Position numbers and translations under genes: made by a program
The notes under the pieces: generated by a model
Seen by the model: the letters and a program-made list of their open reading frames with translations, nothing else
What the model was told of the DNA's origin: nothing
Database searches by the model: none
Part shown: in pieces, positions 1 to 5,415 of the stretch
Position numbering within the stretch: the first letter of the stretch is position 1
Layout of the letters: every line of letters starts with the position of its first letter
Source of the DNA: an uncultured Mycoplasmatota bacterium
GTDB taxonomy: Bacteria > Bacillota_I > Bacilli_A > RF39 > UBA660
Length of the DNA: 6,728 nt
Direction: 5' to 3'
Assembly (NCBI GenBank): GCA_946494345.1
Contig: CAMMBX010000065.1
Coordinates: 1-6,728 of the forward strand

Positions 1-55
1 TACTCAAAAGTTGCAGTTAATCTTTCAAAGTTGCATTTACCTTTTCAATTGACCA
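1..55 (-). mobile_element. Possible end of an IS21-type insertion sequence (rest lies left of the window)
   Basis: The nine bases AAAGTTGCA occur at 7-15 and again at 27-35, exactly 20 bases apart, inside a longer similar unit (4-19 against 24-39). A diverged third unit follows at about 44-55. On the minus strand this reads TGGTCAATTG, then GCAACTTT twice. IS21-family elements are known for ends that begin with TG and carry several short repeats of about this spacing, where the transposase binds. If this is such an end, the outer tip is near position 55 and the element runs leftwards out of the window. No istA or istB coding sequence and no target duplication can be seen here, so the call is an inference from repeat architecture only. 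A plain short tandem repeat is the alternative. Confidence 0.38.
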
Positions 56-81
56 AAAATAAAAAGATCTAATGATAGACC
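55..81 (-). terminator. Intrinsic terminator of the SDR gene
   Basis: On the minus strand GGTCTA (81-76) pairs with TAGATC (71-66) across a TCAT loop. This gives a six-pair stem containing one G-U pair, followed by a run of U broken by a single A (65-55). It begins one base after the SDR stop codon, which is the usual place for a rho-independent terminator. The stem is short but the U tract is strong. Confidence 0.65.
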
Positions 82-966
82 TTAATTATTAGATTCATGT
101 GATATTTCTTCAATAGTTTTATTATTAGAATTTAATAGAGCCATGCTAGTCCAACTTGATGTTAGTCCATAATCTATATAGATAAGTTGTCCTGACATAT
201 AAGAACAGATATCACTTCCTATAACTACCATTGGGTATCCCATATCTTTAGGCTCTGCAGCATATCCATTCCAGCTCTTTAGGAAGATGTTTTCAATCAT
301 AGCAGCTCCTTCTTCGGCATTACCTGTTGGACTTGTTGATTTGTTAAAGTCATCAGTTAAGCCGGTAGTTGTATCTCCTGGATTAATAGCATTAATTCTT
401 ATTCTTCTATCAATGAACTCTTTACTCATACATTTATAAGTTACATATGAAAGTAAGCATTGTTTAGCGAAAACATAAGAACTTTCTATTTCTTTTGGAT
501 GGTCTTCATACCACTTCATCGCTTCATCCCAAGTCTTTAAATTGATTAATTCAACGGCTTTAGGATATACTTGTTGCCAACCAAAGCCTCCAACTGAAGC
601 GATATAAGTTACTGAGCCATGATCTGTTATTCTATCAAGTAGCCTTTCAGTCATATACTTTTGACTATAGAAGTTTACTTTTTGAACTAATAGTTCTTTT
701 CCTTTAAAACCGGCAATACCATGACATAAGAATAAAGCATCAATTTTATCAGGCAAATCATCTATTACTTTATTAATCTCTTCTTTATTACTTAAGTCAG
801 CTTGATAGGCCTTCTTTACAGGTAAATCAATAGGATTAATGTCAATTGCATAAACTTCTGCTCCTAGTTCTAGTAGAAGTTCAGTTGCTGCTTTACTCAT
901 TCCAGAAGCAGAACCAGTAATAACAACAGTCTTTCCAACATATCCAAATAATTTTTTTAAATCCAT
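82..966 (-). CDS. SDR-family NAD(P)-dependent dehydrogenase, 3-alpha-hydroxysteroid dehydrogenase/carbonyl reductase-like
   Basis: This 294-residue protein is a short-chain dehydrogenase/reductase with a single Rossmann domain, expected to be cytosolic and to interconvert an alcohol and a carbonyl. The cofactor loop TGSASGMS is at 17-24; the third glycine of the usual TGxxxGxG is Ser24. Asp42 at the end of the second strand favours NAD(H) over NADP(H). DLS (57-59) binds the adenine side and CHGIAG (81-86) replaces NNAG. The catalytic residues are Ser124, Tyr164 and Lys168 (YVFAK). The 40-residue gap between Ser124 and Tyr164 is much longer than the usual ~13 and matches the insertion known in the Comamonas 3-alpha-hydroxysteroid dehydrogenase/carbonyl reductase type (Ser114-Tyr155). 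NPGDTTT (195-201) follows. The start is ATG with AAAGGA eight bases upstream. The substrate (steroid, bile acid, aromatic alcohol or other) cannot be read from the sequence. It is last in the run of genes and ends at a terminator. Confidence 0.9.
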   Translation of the reverse strand: MDLKKLFGYVGKTVVITGSASGMSKAATELLLELGAEVYAIDINPIDLPVKKAYQADLSNKEEINKVIDDLPDKIDALFLCHGIAGFKGKELLVQKVNFYSQKYMTERLLDRITDHGSVTYIASVGGFGWQQVYPKAVELINLKTWDEAMKWYEDHPKEIESSYVFAKQCLLSYVTYKCMSKEFIDRRIRINAINPGDTTTGLTDDFNKSTSPTGNAEEGAAMIENIFLKSWNGYAAEPKDMGYPMVVIGSDICSYMSGQLIYIDYGLTSSWTSMALLNSNNKTIEEISHESNN

Positions 967-972
967 GTAATC

Positions 973-1016
973 ATTCCTTTCTATTTTACATTCTTATTGT
1001 AACTCTAAAAAGGAAT
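973..1016 (-). promoter_or_regulatory. Inverted repeat covering the ribosome binding site of the SDR gene
   Basis: On the minus strand ATTCCTTTTTA (1016-1006) is complementary to TAGAAAGGAAT (983-973), giving eleven pairs with one G-U. The 22-base loop contains TACAAT (1001-996). The right-hand arm includes the AAAGGA Shine-Dalgarno sequence of the SDR gene. In a transcript reading through from tsaD the hairpin would hide that site. If transcription instead starts from the TACAAT box, the left arm is not transcribed and the repeat could only act as DNA, for example as an operator. No good -35 box was found for TACAAT (TTAAAA at 19-base spacing is the nearest). The repeat is directly visible; its role is inference. 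Confidence 0.45.
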
Positions 1017-1061
1017 CTTATTTTAATTTTTTGAAAAGTTGGACTTAAATTGACACGTATA

Positions 1062-2066
1062 TTATTGTAAAGTGGTTGTTGATAAGCTGTTTAAGTGGTA
1101 GTCTGCTCTTCTACCTAGTTTATAAGCATAGTAACCAGCGGCAGCGATCATAGCAGCATTGTCTGTACAATATTTAAGTGGGGGGATAGAAAGGCGAATA
1201 TTATTTTCTTTACACATATCACTTAAAGCCTCTCTTAGAATAGAGTTGGCAGCGACTCCACCTGCTACGATTAGATTATTGATTTTATAGTCTTTTAGGG
1301 CTTTCTTTGTCTTAGAAACAATGCTTGTAACAGCAACTTTTTGAAAAGATGCAGCAAGGTCGGCTTTATTTATTTCTTTACCTTTTTGCTCTTCATTATG
1401 ATTTAAGTTTATAACGGCACTCTTTAGACCACTAAATGAGAAGTTATAAGAGTCATCATTTAAAGGAATAGGTAGTTTATATGTAGGCTTACCTTCTTTT
1501 GATAGTTTATCTAGTTTAGGACCTCCTGGATAAGGTAAGCCCATTACTCTTGCTACTTTATCATAACACTCTCCTATCGCATCATCTAGAGTTCCTCCTA
1601 GTTTTTCAAAGCTAAAGTGGTCTTTCATCTTAATAAGTTCTGTGTGTCCTCCACTTACAACTAGGGCAATTAATGGAAATTTTAAGTCTTCAACCAAACT
1701 ATTAGCATAGATATGCCCGGCGATATGATGGACTGGTACTAGAGGTTTATTATAGATATAACTTAGAGTTTTAGCCGCTTGCATTCCTACTAAAAGGCTG
1801 CCAATTAAACCTGGCCCATAAGTTATGGCGATAGCGGTTACATCTTCTATTTTCATATTCGCTTTCTTTAAACAATCTTCAATTACCAAAGTAATATTTT
1901 TAACATGTTCACGACTTGCTATTTCTGGTACTACTCCTCCAAAGTTTTCATGAATATCTATTTGACTAGAGGTACTGGTAGCAATCTCTTCTCTTCCATT
2001 CTTAACAATAGAACAACTAGTCTCATCACAACTACTTTCTATTCCAAGTATATATACATCTTTCAC
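1062..2066 (-). CDS. tsaD: tRNA N6-adenosine threonylcarbamoyltransferase TsaD
   Basis: TsaD transfers the threonylcarbamoyl group from threonylcarbamoyl-AMP to N6 of A37 in tRNAs that read ANN codons, acting in the cytosol in a complex with TsaB and TsaE. The 334-residue length is normal for the bacterial family. The ASKHA-fold signatures are all present: the N-terminal phosphate loop GIESSCDETS (8-17), YGPGLIGSLLVG (83-94), the metal-binding His114 and His118 (HIAGH), SGGHTEL (138-144), the GECYDKVARVMGLPYPGG stretch (165-182), FSFSGLKSA (209-217), VAGGVAAN (267-274) and the metal ligand Asp302 in CTDNAAM. The start is ATG with AGGAAG six bases upstream. It lies 65 bases after the broken P-loop gene and 95 bases before the SDR gene. 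No clear terminator follows, so some transcripts may continue into the SDR gene. No convincing promoter was found in the AT-only upstream gap, so it may depend on the promoter of the P-loop gene. Confidence 0.98.
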   Translation of the reverse strand: MKDVYILGIESSCDETSCSIVKNGREEIATSTSSQIDIHENFGGVVPEIASREHVKNITLVIEDCLKKANMKIEDVTAIAITYGPGLIGSLLVGMQAAKTLSYIYNKPLVPVHHIAGHIYANSLVEDLKFPLIALVVSGGHTELIKMKDHFSFEKLGGTLDDAIGECYDKVARVMGLPYPGGPKLDKLSKEGKPTYKLPIPLNDDSYNFSFSGLKSAVINLNHNEEQKGKEINKADLAASFQKVAVTSIVSKTKKALKDYKINNLIVAGGVAANSILREALSDMCKENNIRLSIPPLKYCTDNAAMIAAAGYYAYKLGRRADYHLNSLSTTTLQ

Positions 2067-2131
2067 ATTATCACTTCCTAATTTTATTATTTTTTTCTTT
2101 ATTGTTTAAATAAAAAGTTGATTTATAATTA

Positions 2132-2778
2132 TTAACTATTATTTTCTTTGATATATTTAACTTTTTCTTTATTTACTAATTCTATAATAAATTTATTAAT
2201 TTTTAAATAATCTTTTATAGGCAATACAATTCTATCACTTATTCTTCTTAATACCGCTCCTTTTTGTACTTCTTTTTTCTTATATCTCCTAATCATGTTT
2301 TTTACATCACGGTTAAGTGCTCTTCTATATGAATTAAATAAGCTTGTTCTTTTAATAATTAGTTTCCCTTTTAGAGATTTATAATTCATATACTTATAAA
2401 TATGTCTTCCTTCAATAAGAACAGGTTGTTCTATATTTTGTAACAAATATTTATATATTATATCTGTATATTTATAATAGTTTGGCTCTACTGTTTTATT
2501 TTCTTTAGTTTTTTTAAATATTTTTTGGCCTTTCATTTCTGGATATAATTTTTCCATTTCTTTTAATAAGTTTTCTATTTCTTCCGGTCTATTAGATATA
2601 CTAAATCCAAACATCCAATCTAAAGAAAGCAATTTATAATTTTTTTATCTATTACTCTTTTTGCTAATGTTGTTTTTCCAGATCCTATCATACCTGTGAT
2701 ATTTATAATGTCATCATTTGTAAAAATAAATTCGATATCATCTTTATTTTTAAATATACCTACATTATATTTAGACAT
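2132..2778 (-). pseudogene. P-loop kinase-like NTPase, broken by a one-base shift
   Basis: Two overlapping reading frames together make one protein. The first runs from ATG at 2778 (AGGTGA six bases upstream) for 52 codons to TAG at 2620-2622 and carries the Walker A motif GMIGSGKTT (29-37). The second frame (2132 to about 2632) continues with LLSLDWMFGF and ends normally at TAA. Adding one A to the run of seven A at 2646-2640 joins them as DKKNYKLLSLDW, giving a protein of 215 residues. In the restored protein, LLSLD (50-54) sits where small-molecule and nucleotide kinases place an acceptor-binding Asp, PVLIEGRHIY (119-128) looks like the Walker B-type strand, and an Arg/Lys-rich helix from about 144 resembles a lid. 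This fits the adenylate-kinase/FlaR-like superfamily; the substrate is unknown. As written, the second half has only a TTG start with no ribosome site and lacks the P-loop, so neither half should be active. A sequencing error, a real mutation or polymerase slippage could each explain it. Confidence 0.8.
2640..2646 (-). other. Run of seven A at the frameshift point of the P-loop gene
   Basis: The frame carrying the Walker A motif and the frame carrying the rest of the protein meet at this homopolymer. Eight A would restore a continuous 215-residue reading frame. Homopolymers are the commonest place for both sequencing indels and replication or transcription slippage, so the site itself does not tell which happened. 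Confidence 0.75.
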
Positions 2779-2811
2779 ATTCTATCACCTTTTATTTTTC
2801 TTAATTTTGTT

Positions 2812-2817
2812 ATTATA
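2812..2817 (-). promoter_or_regulatory. Probable -10 box for the P-loop gene (and perhaps tsaD)
   Basis: A perfect TATAAT lies on the minus strand 34 bases upstream of the ATG at 2778, between the rimI terminator and the AGGTGA ribosome site. No recognisable -35 box stands at 16-18 bases (ATAAGA at 17), and the TG upstream is one base too far for a standard extended -10. Start of transcription would be near 2805. Confidence 0.45.
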
Positions 2818-2848
2818 ATCACTTCCAAACTTGCTCTTATTTTAACAC

Positions 2849-2876
2849 AAAAGACTCTATTTTTAAAGAGTCTTTT
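2849..2876 (-). terminator. Intrinsic terminator overlapping the end of rimI
   Basis: AAAAGACTCT and AGAGTCTTTT form a perfect ten-pair stem with an eight-base loop. The arm transcribed first (2876-2867) encodes the last codons of rimI and the TAA stop lies in the loop. The four U at the end of the stem are followed by GUGUU, so the U tract is modest. It closes the tsaE-tsaB-rimI unit. The stem is symmetric enough to fold on either strand, but no gene reads towards it from the left. Confidence 0.7.
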
Positions 2877-3264
2877 CCATAAGTATTCCGTTTATACCAT
2901 CATAATATTTTTCTCTTGTAGATACTTTTTTAAAGCCATATTTTTTATAGAGATTAATGGCTGCAATATTATCTTCTTTAACTTCTAAAGTTATATTCTT
3001 AATATTATTATCTTGATACTTTTCGACTAGATAGTTTAATAGTTTATTACCAATGCCTTTTCTTCTTTCTTTAGTAGTAACTTCAAACTGTTCTATTTCA
3101 ATTCTATCATAGATAAGACTATATAGAAGAAAACCTATTATTTTATCTTTTTCCACATAAGTAAGGATTTTTAAGTAAGGATTTGTGGAAAACTCATTTC
3201 TAGTTAACTTATAAGTGAAGTTATCCACAGAAAACAGTGGATAACTATCGTATTCTTTAATCAT
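2863..3264 (-). CDS. rimI: GNAT-family N-acetyltransferase, RimI-type
   Basis: This 133-residue single-domain protein belongs to the GNAT acetyltransferases. The family member RimI acetylates the N-terminal amine of ribosomal protein S18 using acetyl-CoA. The acetyl-CoA pyrophosphate loop RRKGIGNKLL is at 67-76, after the beta-4 strand IEIEQFEVT (56-64). The downstream segment LEVKEDNIAAINLYKKYGF (93-111) is the typical RimI stretch with the conserved Asn and Tyr, and the protein ends in the usual YYDG-ILMEK pattern. The length is slightly under the usual ~150. Its ATG overlaps the tsaB stop in ATGA, so it is translationally coupled to tsaB, the usual neighbour of rimI. That neighbourhood is the main reason for choosing RimI over an unspecified GNAT; the true substrate in this organism is unproven. 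Confidence 0.88.
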   Translation of the reverse strand: MIKEYDSYPLFSVDNFTYKLTRNEFSTNPYLKILTYVEKDKIIGFLLYSLIYDRIEIEQFEVTTKERRKGIGNKLLNYLVEKYQDNNIKNITLEVKEDNIAAINLYKKYGFKKVSTREKYYDGINGILMEKTL

Positions 3265-3887
3265 AACCCAGCTTTTTCCTCTGCTTCTGTCTTTTTTAAG
3301 TAAATAGGATTTACTAAATGAGGATTAATCCCTTCACTATTTTCATAATGTTTAACTATTTTTAGAATATCTGGATCATACTTAACTTTTTCTAGATTTA
3401 TATTTATATCATTATTAGTAATAACAGTTACATCACTTAAATCTTTACTTTTATCTAATAAGTCTTGTAAATATATATGAGAATCCTCTACAACTTTATT
3501 GTTATCTTTGTCATACATCGCTCCATAGACAAATCCGCGTCTAGCATCTATTAAAGGCATTTTATAAGTATCATTATGACAAGATATGGCCATAGCGGTT
3601 AGACCTGATATGGGGGTAATATTTATATTTAAAGCCCAGGCAATAGTCTTGGCAATAGTTATTCCTATTCTAATACCTGTAAAAGAACCTGGTCCATTAA
3701 CAACTATTATCTTATCTAGGTCTTTAGGGGTAATCTCTGCTTCATCAAACAATTCTATTATTTTAGGTAATGCTTCTTTAGATAAGTCTTTTTCATATTT
3801 TTTCTTTACAGAAGATACTAGTTTATCATCAATAACAATACCACTATATAAATAATCACTAGATGTATCTATATATAGAACTCTCAT
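3261..3887 (-). CDS. tsaB: tRNA threonylcarbamoyladenosine biosynthesis protein TsaB
   Basis: TsaB is the catalytically inactive paralogue of TsaD. It dimerises with TsaD and scaffolds the t6A-forming complex with TsaE. The 208-residue length is at the short end of the family. Family marks are the N-terminal strand VLYIDTSS (3-10), the near-invariant NGPGSFTGIRIG (64-75), PISGLTAMA (92-100), the IDARRGFVYGAMY segment (113-125) and the C-terminal PIYLKKTEAEEK (194-205). The HxxxH metal site of TsaD is absent, as expected for TsaB. The start is ATG inside an ATGA overlap with the tsaE stop, with GAGG seven to eight bases upstream inside tsaE. The same kind of overlap leads into rimI. The order tsaE-tsaB-rimI is widespread in low-GC Gram-positive bacteria. 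Confidence 0.96.
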   Translation of the reverse strand: MRVLYIDTSSDYLYSGIVIDDKLVSSVKKKYEKDLSKEALPKIIELFDEAEITPKDLDKIIVVNGPGSFTGIRIGITIAKTIAWALNINITPISGLTAMAISCHNDTYKMPLIDARRGFVYGAMYDKDNNKVVEDSHIYLQDLLDKSKDLSDVTVITNNDININLEKVKYDPDILKIVKHYENSEGINPHLVNPIYLKKTEAEEKAGL

Positions 3888-4345
3888 AGAACATCCTCAC
3901 ATAGTTCTTCATATTTAGAACCATATGGTGTAATAGAGATTATTCTTGTATCTTCATCTTCACTAGATAATTTAAATTTAATCTCAAGGCGTTCTTCTGG
4001 TAAATAATCTCTTATCATATCAGCCCATTCAATAATACATATACCACCTTTAGTATAATAATCTTCTAGACCAATATCATCAACTTTGCCATCTAGGCGA
4101 TAAACATCCATATGATATAGTGGTAATTCTCCACTTGTATATTCTTTAATAATATTAAAAGTAGGTGATGTTATTTCTTCTTTAACTTCAAGAGAAGAAG
4201 CAAAACCTTTAGTAAACATTGTCTTACCTGAACCTAAATCACCTATTAGACAGATAACCATATTAGGAAATTTCTCTGATTCAATATTTTGTGCTAATTC
4301 AACTGTATCGCTTTCACTGTAACTAGTTATTTTATAGTTGTTCAT
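3884..4345 (-). CDS. tsaE: tRNA threonylcarbamoyladenosine biosynthesis ATPase TsaE
   Basis: TsaE is the small ATPase that binds the TsaB-TsaD pair and is needed for repeated rounds of t6A formation. The Walker A motif GDLGSGKT is at 35-42, followed by the family signature SPTFNIIKEY (60-69), HMDVYRL (78-84), LEDYY (93-97) and IIEWAD (104-109). The 153-residue length is typical. The chosen start is ATG at 4345, six bases after GAGGAG. A longer frame back to a TTG at 4402 is open, but those codons would cover the -35/-10 promoter and have no ribosome site, and family members start near here. It is the first gene of the tsaE-tsaB-rimI unit, with its own strong promoter upstream and a 4-nt overlap with tsaB. 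Confidence 0.96.
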   Translation of the reverse strand: MNNYKITSYSESDTVELAQNIESEKFPNMVICLIGDLGSGKTMFTKGFASSLEVKEEITSPTFNIIKEYTSGELPLYHMDVYRLDGKVDDIGLEDYYTKGGICIIEWADMIRDYLPEERLEIKFKLSSEDEDTRIISITPYGSKYEELCEDVL

Positions 4346-4351
4346 AATTAT

Positions 4352-4357
4352 CTCCTC
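4352..4357 (-). promoter_or_regulatory. Ribosome binding site that fixes the tsaE start
   Basis: GAGGAG on the minus strand lies six bases upstream of the ATG at 4345. It decides in favour of that start over the upstream in-frame TTG. Confidence 0.85.
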
Positions 4358-4372
4358 TTTTCTATCTAGTTC

Positions 4373-4402
4373 ATTATAGCAAAGGAGAGAATATTTTTTC
4401 AA
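4373..4402 (-). promoter_or_regulatory. Sigma-A-type promoter of tsaE-tsaB-rimI
   Basis: On the minus strand TTGAAA (4402-4397) and TATAAT (4378-4373) are separated by 18 bases, and TGC immediately before the -10 box makes it an extended -10. Five of six bases match the -35 consensus and all six the -10. Transcription should begin near 4366, giving a leader of about 20 bases before the tsaE ATG. It sits in the gap between the transglutaminase gene and tsaE, so the tsa genes are probably expressed independently of the regulator upstream. Confidence 0.8.
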
Positions 4403-4425
4403 GATGTTTAGAGATTATTTTTCTA

Positions 4426-5346
4426 TTAGTTGTTTATTTCTATTTCTAAGTGTTCATTATCAGAGATTAAAGGAGTATTTATAATTCTAAATTTCTTGTC
4501 ATTGTAGAATAAGTATCTTAGCTCATCAAAGTTTTTATCAGGATCTAGCATTAAAGTAGCAAGATCATCTAATTCTTTTAAAGATTCTTTCGTAAGATTA
4601 AAAAACTCTTCATCATCATCTATATAACTAGGCATGAATAAATATGATATTTCATCTCCCATAAGAGCATGAAAGTCAAAGAAAAGGGAATATGCTAACA
4701 TATTTAATCCTTGAAAAGAAGAACCATGAACATATTTATTTATATCATCTTTACCACTTCTAACGTTTAACCAAATTTCTGCTATCCAGGCAAAGTTTTC
4801 ATGTGGCATATCAATGTGAGAAGCACCGCTTTTTGAATCTGGATCGCAAGTTACCCATCTCTTTTCGTCTTTGTTATAGTATTCTATAATCCAATGGTCT
4901 ATATACTTACCATCATCAGTAAAATATGAGGCAAAACCACTACGAACTCTACAAGGTATTCCTTTTGCTTTTAGAATAGAAGCAAGTAAGACAGCAACAT
5001 AGCGACAAGTAATAACTACTTTATGTCTTATTTCCCTATTCTTGGTAAAACCTCGTTCGTCTTGCCTAAAAAGTTCTGCTGTTATAGCAGGAGCGGTTAG
5101 TAAGATATCATCATGACTAATATATTTCCACCAAGGATATTCTTCAGAGACATGGTCATGACTTTTACCTTGTTCTAATTGTTCTTTTCTACTTCTTCTT
5201 AGTTCTGTTCTATGAATTGTTTGAGACAGTATTAAGTCAGTTAATTCTTCCATATCATCAGTTAAGCTTTTATAATATTCTTTGTATGGTTCATAATTAG
5301 TATACATACTTGTTTTTTTATAAAACTCTAATATTTCTTCATTCAT
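4426..5346 (-). CDS. Transglutaminase-like superfamily protein, probably a cytosolic cysteine peptidase/amidase
   Basis: The 306-residue protein carries a transglutaminase-fold core at about 105-175. The catalytic triad is readable: Cys114 (ITCRYVAVLLASILKAKGIP), where the helix and KAKGIPCRVRSGF strand are classic for the family, then His151 (YIDHWIIEYY) and Asp168 (WVTCDPD). In bacteria this fold mostly serves peptide or amide hydrolysis rather than protein cross-linking. No signal peptide or membrane helix is seen, so it probably acts in the cytoplasm. The flanking N-terminal ~100 and C-terminal ~120 residues are not recognised; the latter is acidic. The start is ATG at 5346 with a perfect GGAGGT six bases upstream. 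An open frame back to TTG at 5406 is rejected. It follows the AraC-type gene by 69 bases and may be its target. The substrate is unknown. Confidence 0.85.
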   Translation of the reverse strand: MNEEILEFYKKTSMYTNYEPYKEYYKSLTDDMEELTDLILSQTIHRTELRRSRKEQLEQGKSHDHVSEEYPWWKYISHDDILLTAPAITAELFRQDERGFTKNREIRHKVVITCRYVAVLLASILKAKGIPCRVRSGFASYFTDDGKYIDHWIIEYYNKDEKRWVTCDPDSKSGASHIDMPHENFAWIAEIWLNVRSGKDDINKYVHGSSFQGLNMLAYSLFFDFHALMGDEISYLFMPSYIDDDEEFFNLTKESLKELDDLATLMLDPDKNFDELRYLFYNDKKFRIINTPLISDNEHLEIEINN

Positions 5347-5352
5347 AAAAAT

Positions 5353-5375
5353 ACCTCCGTATTTATTATAGAGGT
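5353..5375 (-). promoter_or_regulatory. Ribosome binding site with a complementary upstream arm, and a candidate -10 box
   Basis: GGAGGT (5358-5353) is the ribosome binding site of the transglutaminase gene. ACCTC (5375-5371) can pair with GAGGT (5357-5353) across a 13-base loop that contains a perfect TATAAT (5370-5365). If transcripts start from this TATAAT, the upstream arm is absent and translation is open. If they read through from the AraC-type gene, the site could be masked. No good -35 box was found and the five-pair stem is weak. Confidence 0.35.
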
Positions 5376-5415
5376 TTATTATGATTAAATCTTTACTTCT
5401 ATACAATGAAAAATG

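Noticed and set aside
2067..2131. Terminator or promoter in the gap before tsaD
   Set aside because: The only hairpin (TTTATT with AATAAA) is pure A-T with no U tract, and the -10-like boxes have no matching -35; nothing can be told from the AT background.
2620..2660. Programmed -1 ribosomal frameshift in the P-loop gene
   Set aside because: The zero-frame codons give T AAA AAA, which breaks the X XXY YYZ rule at the first base, and no clear stimulating hairpin or upstream ribosome-site-like signal was seen. Transcript slippage remains possible but unproven.
3586..3855. 89-residue plus-strand reading frame
   Set aside because: It lies wholly opposite tsaB, whose family motifs are clear in the other strand, and has no ribosome site.
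4346..4402. N-terminal extension of tsaE from a TTG at 4402
   Set aside because: The added codons overlap the -35/-10 promoter, no ribosome site precedes the TTG, and the ATG at 4345 has GAGGAG at six bases.
5347..5406. N-terminal extension of the transglutaminase gene from a TTG at 5406
   Set aside because: The ATG at 5346 has a perfect GGAGGT at six bases; the TTG has no ribosome site.
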